The notes under the pieces are model-generated. The model was given only the letters and a program-made list of their open reading frames with translations. It made no database searches and was not told where the DNA came from. This document shows, piece after piece, positions 1-4,540 of a stretch of 5,118 bases of DNA. Source of the stretch: Verrucomicrobiota bacterium (GTDB lineage Bacteria; Verrucomicrobiota; Verrucomicrobiia; Limisphaerales; AV2); NCBI GenBank assembly GCA_003219675.1, contig QHPW01000277.1:6374-11491 (forward strand), written 5' to 3'. Every line of letters starts with the position of its first letter. Within the stretch, counting starts at the first letter, position 1. The position numbers and the translations under genes are program-made.

Positions 1-1
1 G

Positions 2-1246
2 CTTCAGAGCGCCGATGAGGTGGCCATTACGATTCAACTTCTACCGACTTCCTTCACACTCGTGTCCACCGGCTCGGTCTGGAAATACAATGACCTCGGA
101 CTCGACCTCGGCACGGCGTGGCGCGAATTTTCCTACGATGACAGTTCCTGGGCCTCCGGCCCGGCGGAACTCGGTTACGGCCACGCGGCCGAAAATCGGC
201 CTGAAGCCACCGTGGTGGGTTACGGCACGAACGCCAATGCCAAATACATCACCACCTATTTTCGCCGCAGTTTCGTCGTGATCAACGCCGCCTCGTTCAC
301 AGAACTGACGGTCAACCTGATGCGCGACGACGGCGCGGCGGTGTATCTGAACGGCACGAACATTTTTGTGAGCAACCTGCCCAACGGTCCGATCGATTAC
401 CTTGCCCTCGCCCCGAACAGCATGGGTGGCGCGGACGAATATGCCTTTTTCTCCGCGACCGTCGCGCCCGCGCTCCTGCGCGAGGGCACGAACGTCCTGG
501 CGGTCGAGGTCCACCAGACCGCCCCCAACAGCAGCGATATCAGTTTCGATCTCGGATTGACGGGCAAACATTTGCCGGTGGACCAGCCTCCGGTTGTCAG
601 CGTCGGTGCGAACCAGATCATTGACATCGCCCAACTCGCATCGCTCAACGGCGTGGTGAGCGACGATGGCCTGCCGATCCCGCCCGGTCTGTTGACCAAT
701 GGTTGGAGCAAAGTCGGCGGGCCTGGCGCGGTGACGTTTGTGAACGCGGCCGCAGCGACGACGAAGGCCGCTTTCATCCAGGCGGGGGTTTACACGCTGC
801 GGCTGACGGCGGGCGACGGCGCCAACACGCGCGCGGCGGACGTGATCGTCACTGTCACCAACGGAGTTGCCGGTTGGAAGGCGCAGTATTTCACTCCCGC
901 GGAACTGGCGAACCCCGCGATCAGCGGCGATCTCGCCGATCCCGACAACGACGGCCATAACAATCTCCAGGAATACATCGCCGGCACGAACCCGCGCGAT
1001 GCCGCCAGCCGCCTTGCGCTCGAAGTGCTCTCCTCCGAGAGCGCCACGCCGCTTCGCCTCCGCTTCACCGCGATGAGCGGCAAGAGCTACTCCGTGCAGT
1101 TCAACAACGGTCTGGGTGTGGATCGATGGAGGGCCTTCTCGGATGTCGGGCCTGCGCCCACCAATCGGATCGTGGAGACATTGGACTCTGGTCCGATTGA
1201 CGGCCCGGCCGCGCGTTTCTATCGCGTGGTGATACCCGGAGATTGA
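2..1246 (+). CDS. C-terminal part of a large, probably exported multidomain protein (galactose-binding-like, PKD-like, verrucomicrobial C-terminal module); 5' partial
   Basis: The frame is open from base 2 to the TGA at 1244-1246, about 414 residues. A GTG at 20 is the first possible start, but no signal peptide follows it and beta-sandwich sequence begins at once, so the gene almost certainly starts upstream of the window. Counting from that GTG, residues 15-182 look like a galactose-binding-like domain: WREFSYDDSSW, LGYG, YITTYFRRSF, RDDGAAVYLNG, GTNVLAVEVHQ and SSDISFDL. Residues 190-280 look like a PKD/Ig-like domain (PPVVSVGANQ start, AGVYTLRLTAGDG near the end). Residues 286-326 hold an Asp-rich calcium-binding-type segment, DPDNDGHNNLQEY, then GTNP. 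Residues 330-408 form a small module ending RFYRVVIP. Such arrays are typical of secreted verrucomicrobial proteins. They suggest carbohydrate or surface binding, but any catalytic domain would lie in the missing N-terminal part. Domain calls are by eye. Confidence 0.85.
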   Translation, partial: LQSADEVAITIQLLPTSFTLVSTGSVWKYNDLGLDLGTAWREFSYDDSSWASGPAELGYGHAAENRPEATVVGYGTNANAKYITTYFRRSFVVINAASFTELTVNLMRDDGAAVYLNGTNIFVSNLPNGPIDYLALAPNSMGGADEYAFFSATVAPALLREGTNVLAVEVHQTAPNSSDISFDLGLTGKHLPVDQPPVVSVGANQIIDIAQLASLNGVVSDDGLPIPPGLLTNGWSKVGGPGAVTFVNAAAATTKAAFIQAGVYTLRLTAGDGANTRAADVIVTVTNGVAGWKAQYFTPAELANPAISGDLADPDNDGHNNLQEYIAGTNPRDAASRLALEVLSSESATPLRLRFTAMSGKSYSVQFNNGLGVDRWRAFSDVGPAPTNRIVETLDSGPIDGPAARFYRVVIPGD

Positions 1247-1338
1247 GCGCAGCCGACCGTTTGCGGGAAAGACTTCTCGCTGCGAACCCCAACGCAGCCA
1301 GCACACGATAGAGGTTGGTGCAAATAAGTAACGGGGGC

Positions 1339-1354
1339 GCGGGCTTTAGCCCGC
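1339..1354. repeat. Short palindrome GCGGGCT-TT-AGCCCGC
   Basis: The arms at 1339-1345 and 1348-1354 are perfectly complementary (7 bp) around a TT centre. A real hairpin would open the innermost pair and use a CTTTAG-type loop. The sequence looks like the GGGCTTTAGCCC class of intergenic repeat that I recall from several GC-rich phyla. The 3' side continues as TTTACC, too short for a convincing intrinsic terminator. Confidence 0.6.
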
Positions 1355-1363
1355 TTTACCGGC

Positions 1364-1383
1364 TGCAGCGGGGGGACGCTGCA
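1364..1383. repeat. Short inverted repeat TGCAGCG / CGCTGCA
   Basis: The arms 1364-1370 and 1377-1383 pair perfectly over 7 bp around the six-base loop GGGGGA. It is the second of three consecutive palindromes in this convergent intergenic region. Function unknown. It may be part of a dispersed intergenic element or a transcript-end structure. Confidence 0.55.
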
Positions 1384-1406
1384 AATGTCCGCCCTGCTTT
1401 GGTTTC

Positions 1407-1434
1407 GCACGGTGAAGCGGCGTGAACGCCGTGC
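1407..1434. repeat. Nested inverted repeats GCACGG / CCGTGC and CGGCGT / ACGCCG
   Basis: The outer arms 1407-1412 and 1429-1434 pair over 6 bp. An inner pair, CGGCGT at 1418-1423 with ACGCCG at 1426-1431, pairs over 6 bp with a two-base centre. The two use overlapping bases, so they are alternatives rather than one long stem. The block lies 27 bases beyond the isomerase stop codon in that gene's sense, where it could act as a transcript-end structure. Confidence 0.5.
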
Positions 1435-1460
1435 TCCGCATTCGGCGGGACGGTTGAGGG

Positions 1461-2273
1461 CTACACAAATGTGGCCTTCAGATATTCAAGACTCCGGGTG
1501 GCGATGGTCTCACAGCCTTCATCAAAGTTGAAGACTTCGACCGAGACGTAACCGTTGTAGCCGACCTCCTTCAGCGCGGCGGCGATCGGTCTGAAGTCCA
1601 CGTTGCCGAATCCGGGGCCTTTCAGGTTCTTGTCGTTGGCATGGAAGTAGGTGAAGTGCGGCCACGAGTCGCGGATGATCTGCGCGATAGGCTTCGACTC
1701 CGAGCACATGGCTTTCACGTCGAGGAGGATTTTGAAATGGGGCGATTCGAATTGCCGCACGAATTGGATTGCTTCGGCGGCGGTGTTGATGAAGTTGGTT
1801 TCTGCCGAGGACAACGGCTCGAAGCAAATCGTCACGGCGCGCTGCTCCGCCTGCTTCACCGGCTCGCGAAATGCGGCGGTGGCCCAATCCAGCGCGTCTC
1901 TCGGTGTGACGCCCTCGAGAATGTTCCGCTGTTTGGGTGAACCAAACACCATGATCTTGCCGCCAACGTCCGCGCAGAAATCCACGAGGTCGCACAGGTA
2001 CTTTGAGGTTTTCGAGCGGACTGAGGCGTCGGAGTGAGTCAGGTGCAGGCCTTCCGTCTGTGCCAGCACCCAGTGAATGCCGGAGACGGCGATTCTGGCG
2101 CGTCCAGCTGCGTCCCGGATTCTCCGGCGTTCGTCCGCTGAAATGTGAGTGACGTCTTTGGCAAGGGTGAACGGGGCGATTTCGACGGCGTCGTAACCGA
2201 CCTTGGCGGCGCAGACGAAGGTGTCTTCCAGCTTCCAGCCCTGGAAGATTTCGTTGCAGATGGCGAATTTCAT
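1461..2273 (-). CDS. Sugar phosphate isomerase/epimerase-like TIM-barrel protein (xylose isomerase-like / AP endonuclease 2 family fold)
   Basis: A complete 270-residue protein of normal length for this family, predicted cytoplasmic, starting MKFAICNEIFQGW at ATG 2273-2271 and ending with TAG. It should be a single-domain TIM barrel. A divalent-metal site can be read from ICFEPLS (Glu152), ILLDVKAM (Asp185), YFHANDK (His211) and VSVEVF (Glu246). As I recall, these are the same positions as the Mn ligands of Pseudomonas cichorii D-tagatose 3-epimerase, and Glu158 also matches a substrate residue there. The equivalent of that enzyme's His188 is Ala188, so the substrate cannot be inferred. Family members interconvert keto-sugars, inositol derivatives or hydroxypyruvate. 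It stands alone: convergent with the upstream surface-protein gene and divergent from the prepilin-like operon. No Shine-Dalgarno sequence is visible (upstream bases AAAGCCTCCG), and a hairpin lies in the leader. Confidence 0.94.
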   Translation of the reverse strand: MKFAICNEIFQGWKLEDTFVCAAKVGYDAVEIAPFTLAKDVTHISADERRRIRDAAGRARIAVSGIHWVLAQTEGLHLTHSDASVRSKTSKYLCDLVDFCADVGGKIMVFGSPKQRNILEGVTPRDALDWATAAFREPVKQAEQRAVTICFEPLSSAETNFINTAAEAIQFVRQFESPHFKILLDVKAMCSESKPIAQIIRDSWPHFTYFHANDKNLKGPGFGNVDFRPIAAALKEVGYNGYVSVEVFNFDEGCETIATRSLEYLKATFV

Positions 2274-2285
2274 CGGAGGCTTTGT

Positions 2286-2318
2286 AGTCAGGGCGCCGAA
2301 CGCCGTCGAGCCCTGACT
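2286..2318 (-). promoter_or_regulatory. 9-bp perfect inverted repeat in the isomerase leader
   Basis: AGTCAGGGC at 2286-2294 is the exact reverse complement of GCCCTGACT at 2310-2318, with a 15-base spacer. It ends 12 bases before the isomerase ATG. In the mRNA it would form a 5' leader hairpin just ahead of the start codon. As DNA it could be an operator. It may equally be one copy of a dispersed intergenic repeat, and nothing shows which. Confidence 0.45.
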
Positions 2319-2407
2319 TTTGACTTGTCGCCACAGAAGGTGACGATGCGGATTGAATCCAGCCGCGCCCGTTTCCGATCCGTTCCGAAGGCTCCGACCG
2401 CAAATCC

Positions 2408-2471
2408 TCTCTGCGGTCTTCGCGCCTCTGCGGTGAAAAGTGAAACCGCCGAGACGCGAAGAGCGCCGAGA
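2408..2471. repeat. Long imperfect palindrome (27-bp arms, 10-base loop)
   Basis: The left arm 2408-2434 (core CTCTGCGGTCTTCGCGCC) pairs with the right arm 2445-2471 (core ACCGCCGAGACGCGAAGA) at 23 of 27 positions by hand count, around the loop GAAAAGTGAA. The sequence class, CTCTGCGN...CTCTGCGGTGAA facing its complement, resembles dispersed intergenic palindromes I know from several bacterial phyla. These often give spurious translated peptides such as the TAEARRPQRG read here on the minus strand. It could form a strong hairpin in transcripts of either strand. Confidence 0.7.
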
Positions 2472-2500
2472 CGGGAACCAGTACGGGAACGGGGACGGGT
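2471..2500. repeat. Short tandem repeat, 12-bp period, ACGGG core
   Basis: ACGGG begins at 2471, 2483 and 2495, exactly 12 bases apart. The first two units share ACGGGAAC; the third is ACGGGTCT. The tract directly abuts the long palindrome on its left. The units are too few and too diverged to give a function. Confidence 0.5.
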
Positions 2501-2694
2501 CTCCTGACCGAACCTGCCTTCGCCGCGGATTTTTCTTAAATGCAAACTTTTCACGCCAAATGCGTGAAGATCACGCGCCCAGGAGAAACTGCGTGGCTGG
2601 CTCAAGGCGGGAACGTCCGCGGCATTGCTTCTGCTTAAGCTCTTGGCGCCCGGTTGGATTTGAGTTGTCGCGGGTTGCGCAAAAATGCCGGAGC

Positions 2695-2743
2695 GCGGCT
2701 GTGTGCGGAGCACCAGCCGCAGCGCGCTGAACTGCGCTGGTGC
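2695..2743. repeat. Two overlapping, mutually exclusive hairpins
   Basis: Hairpin A: GCGGCTG (2695-2701), one bulged T, GTGC (2703-2706), loop GGA, then GCAC and CAGCCGC (2710-2720), giving 11 bp. Hairpin B: GCACCAGC (2710-2717) with GCTGGTGC (2736-2743), 8 bp. Both need bases 2710-2717, so only one can form at a time. A dispersed repeat is the simplest explanation, since no gene or leader peptide follows at attenuator distance. Confidence 0.5.
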
Positions 2744-2777
2744 GGCGGGTCCCTGGTCGTGTTTGGGTTTGGCCGGG

Positions 2778-2807
2778 TGCGTCGCTGCCTCGGCGCACGG
2801 CGACGCA
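2778..2807. repeat. 7-bp inverted repeat TGCGTCG / CGACGCA
   Basis: The arms 2778-2784 and 2801-2807 are perfectly complementary with a 16-base spacer. A 7-bp match can occur by chance in GC-rich sequence. It is listed because it continues the run of palindromes that begins at 2695. Confidence 0.35.
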
Positions 2808-3123
2808 GCAGCACCGCTGCCGCCAAATCGGGACACGACCGGGTTCCTTTCCTCGTGCCTTTGCGAGCGAGGCGGCTGCGGCTGGTCTTTCAGACACAGC
2901 TGCGCTCCGTTGGTTTGGGCCCGGCCGCGGTGGAAATTATGATGCCATTTCACTTTCAACACTTCACCAGTCTGACTCCAGTTGAATTGTTGTTCGCTGT
3001 CCTGGCGGTCTGGCCGGCGTTCTTTCAACGAAAACGAGACACCGGCTCGACGCCCTTTGAAGCTCTGTTGCAGCGTGTGCACGGCTTGAGGCAGCGGCGT
3101 TTTCCCGTGCGCAATGCGCGCTT

Positions 3124-3207
3124 CAAAAGCGTAAAGTGCGGGCAAAACTGCTGGCGAAAGCGAGTGAAAAGGTGCATAAGGAGCCGTTTTTTCGAAAGCG
3201 TGAAAAG
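3124..3207 (+). promoter_or_regulatory. Spaced direct repeats before the prepilin-like operon (possible operator/promoter region)
   Basis: CGAAAGCGAGTGAAAAG at 3155-3171 and CGAAAGCGTGAAAAG at 3193-3207 are the same word apart from a two-base insertion. CAAAAGCGTAAAG at 3124-3136 is a weaker copy. They start 31 and 38 bases apart and the last ends 21 bases before the first prepilin-like ATG. This stretch is also more A/T-rich than the DNA around it, as expected of a promoter, but I cannot assign -35 and -10 boxes. AAGGAG at 3178-3183 is the best Shine-Dalgarno match nearby, yet it is 45 bases from that ATG. Confidence 0.4.
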
Positions 3208-3228
3208 AATCGAGATTTATTTTGAATT

Positions 3229-3876
3229 ATGAAAGCCGCGATTGCCAAAAGCCTGAACAAAGGCCTGACCATTCTGGAAGTCTCAGCGATCCTGGCAATC
3301 CTCACAGTTCTCGCATTTTTGATCCTGGCGGCGTTGTCCGGCGCAAAACGCGTGGCGAAAGGGATGAGCTGCACGAACAATCTCAAACAAATTGGCCTCG
3401 CTGTTCGTATTTTCGCTAACGACCATCGCGACTATTTCCCGATGGAAATCTCGCTTAAGGAGGGCGGCACTAAAGAATTCGCCGAGTTTGGTCTAGTGGT
3501 CCCTCATTACCTGGTCATGACAACGGAATTGAGCACTCCTCAGGTTCTTGTCTGCCCGGCCGACAAACGGACTGCGGCGCCAGATTTCAACGAACTCAGA
3601 GACGGTAACATCAGCTACTTTGTCGGCTTGGACGCCAAAGAAACAAATTCTCATTCATTGTTCTCCGGCGACCGGAATGTGGACGACGGTTCGGCGCTTA
3701 ACAAGCGAATGATGTTGGTCGGCTCGAACCAGCCACTGAAATGGACGAAGAAAATTCATCAGAACTATGGAAACGTTCTCACATCGGACGGCAGCGTGCA
3801 GCAGGCAATTCCCTCGCGGCTCAGCGACTTGTTGCGCGACTCCGGCGTCGCTACGAACCGGCTGGCGATCCCATAA
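3229..3876 (+). CDS. Prepilin-like secreted protein with H-X9-DG domain (first of three paralogues)
   Basis: A 215-residue protein whose ATG at 3229 gives a 12-residue basic leader, MKAAIAKSLNKG, cut by prepilin peptidase before Leu13. Glu17 is the usual +5 glutamate. Residues 13-36 form the hydrophobic helix that anchors pseudopilins in the inner membrane or packs them into a fibre. The globular part contains CTNNLKQIGLA (Cys48), LVCPADKR (Cys109), NISYFVGLDA, GDRN and IHQNYGNVLTSDGSVQ. The last fits H-X9-DG exactly (His177, Asp187-Gly188), the prepilin-associated motif of Planctomycetes, Lentisphaerae and Verrucomicrobia. It ends in NRLAIP. It heads an apparent operon, with the next paralogue starting within a few bases of its stop. 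No Shine-Dalgarno sequence precedes the ATG. It is probably a minor pseudopilin-like component of a type II secretion or pilus-like system; substrate and role are unknown. Confidence 0.92.
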   Translation: MKAAIAKSLNKGLTILEVSAILAILTVLAFLILAALSGAKRVAKGMSCTNNLKQIGLAVRIFANDHRDYFPMEISLKEGGTKEFAEFGLVVPHYLVMTTELSTPQVLVCPADKRTAAPDFNELRDGNISYFVGLDAKETNSHSLFSGDRNVDDGSALNKRMMLVGSNQPLKWTKKIHQNYGNVLTSDGSVQQAIPSRLSDLLRDSGVATNRLAIP

Positions 3877-3911
3877 AGTGCGATGAGAGTCACAGACGCG
3901 ACAGTTATCGG

Positions 3912-4535
3912 GTGGAAGCGGCGCTGACGTTGGTGGAGGTGTTGGTGGTGATCGCGGTCATCGCGGTCCTGTTCGCGGTCTTCATGCCTGCGGTGTCCCA
4001 CCATCCGGTTAGAGCAACACGGATCGCGTGCACCAACAACCTGAAGCAAATCGGATTGGCTTTCCGCATTTTTGCCAGCGATCATCACGAGAAGTATCCC
4101 ATGGAAATCCCGGCCGGTGAGGGCGGCACAAGGGAGTTTGCCGCTTTCGGCCTGGTTGTTCCGCACTTTCTGGTGATGTCCAACGAATTGAGCACTCCGA
4201 AGATTCTCCTTTGCCCGGCCGACAAACGCACCTTGGAAAGGAATTTCGCCGAACTCAGAGATGTCAACGTCAGCTACTTCCTCGGACTGGACGCCAGCCA
4301 GACGAATGCCCAATCGCTGCTGGCAGGGGATCGAAACCTGACCAACGGCGAGCCGGCCAACAGCCGGATTCTTCGTCTCACCGCCGATCAACCCGTCGGC
4401 TGGACAATGGAAATTCACCGCGCTTCTGGAAATCTGCTGTCTGGCGACGGGAGTGTGCAGTGGATGACCGGGGCGCGCTTGCGTGATCAATTGCGCGCCT
4501 CGGGCACCGCGGTGAACCGCCTGGCCGTTCCTTGA
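3912..4535 (+). CDS. Prepilin-like secreted protein with H-X9-DG domain (second paralogue); start uncertain, possible frameshift in leader
   Basis: Numbered from GTG 3912 the product is 207 residues. It has a cleavage-type site AA|LTLVE (Glu9 is +5), a hydrophobic helix (VLVVIAVIAVLFAVFM), CTNNLKQIGLA (Cys40), LLCPADKR (Cys101), NVSYFLGLDA, LLAGDRN, IHRASGNLLSGDGSVQ (His169, Asp179-Gly180, exact H-X9-DG) and a C-terminal NRLAVP. From Cys40 to the end it aligns without gaps to the first paralogue. GTG 3912 is the only canonical start giving a short leader, but it leaves four residues with no basic one, unlike its neighbours. ATG 3741 opens the same frame but would bury the helix 60 residues in and overlap the previous gene by 136 bases. 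ATG 3883 has the expected spacing and encodes MRVTDATVIGWK, but one base out of frame. The GTG is therefore a placeholder; the body of the gene is certain. Confidence 0.85.
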   Translation: MEAALTLVEVLVVIAVIAVLFAVFMPAVSHHPVRATRIACTNNLKQIGLAFRIFASDHHEKYPMEIPAGEGGTREFAAFGLVVPHFLVMSNELSTPKILLCPADKRTLERNFAELRDVNVSYFLGLDASQTNAQSLLAGDRNLTNGEPANSRILRLTADQPVGWTMEIHRASGNLLSGDGSVQWMTGARLRDQLRASGTAVNRLAVP

Positions 4536-4540
4536 AACAA

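Larger units (their letters stand above)
1247..1460. other. Convergent intergenic region with clustered palindromes
   Basis: These 214 bases separate two genes that converge on each other. I see no credible gene here. The half from 1337 to 1434 is filled with short palindromes, listed separately. The half from 1247 to 1336 shows nothing I can name. The palindromes could fold in transcripts from either side and help end transcription, but none is followed by a proper U-tract in either direction, so a terminator call is inference only. Confidence 0.6.
2274..3228. other. Long divergent intergenic region, no accepted gene, rich in palindromes
   Basis: This 955-bp region lies between the divergently transcribed isomerase gene and the prepilin-like operon, so both promoters should be in it. 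I could not place either -35/-10 pair with confidence. Several frames stay open on both strands (for example minus 3145-2288 and plus 2654-3232). Their translations are Arg/Pro/Ala/Ser-rich, show no domain and run across the inverted repeats, so I treat them as chance openings. Bases 2589-2663 could encode a short hydrophobic peptide (WLKAGTSAALLLLKLLAPGW), but it has no ATG or ribosome binding site. Confidence 0.55.

Noticed and set aside
41..1306. 421-residue open frame on the minus strand
   Set aside because: It lies fully antisense to the multidomain surface-protein gene, whose plus frame has clear conserved motifs. The minus translation is Arg/His/Val-rich without domains and is a by-product of GC-rich codon positions.
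1339..1360. Intrinsic terminator at the GCGGGCTTTAGCCCGC palindrome
   Set aside because: The stem has only about 6 usable base pairs and is followed by TTTACC, not a U-tract, in either direction.
1522..2403. 293-residue minus-strand frame overlapping the isomerase
   Set aside because: It is the isomerase read one frame off, Arg-rich and without motifs. The isomerase frame has full family signatures.
2288..3145. 285-residue minus-strand frame in the intergenic region
   Set aside because: Composition is Arg/Pro/Ser/Ala-rich, no domain is recognisable, and it runs through the long palindrome and hairpins, giving the TAEARR-type text typical of translated intergenic repeats.
2654..3232. 192-residue plus-strand frame ending on the prepilin-like ATG
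   Set aside because: It is Arg-rich and crosses the alternative hairpins. The ATGA overlap with the next gene is suggestive, but no domain or ribosome binding site supports it.
3873..3878. ATA at 3873 overlapping the first gene's TAA as start of the second gene
   Set aside because: It gives a basic leader and an ATAA overlap (an ATGA overlap if the A were G), but ATA is a very rare start. The ATG 3883 plus one-base explanation fits the operon spacing and cleavage context better.
3741..3911. Upstream ATG 3741 as the start of the second prepilin-like gene
   Set aside because: It would overlap the first gene by 136 bases and put about 60 extra residues before the prepilin helix. The extension is the first gene read out of frame.
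3912..3927. Programmed ribosomal frameshift joining ATG 3883 to the second prepilin-like gene
   Set aside because: The overlap of the two frames holds no X-XXY-YYZ slippery site, and I saw no downstream stem or upstream SD stimulator. Mutation or sequence error is simpler.
3765..4490. 241-residue minus-strand frame antisense to the prepilin-like genes
   Set aside because: It spans the junction of two well-supported plus-strand genes and has no domain. Shared stretches only mirror the paralogy of the plus strand.
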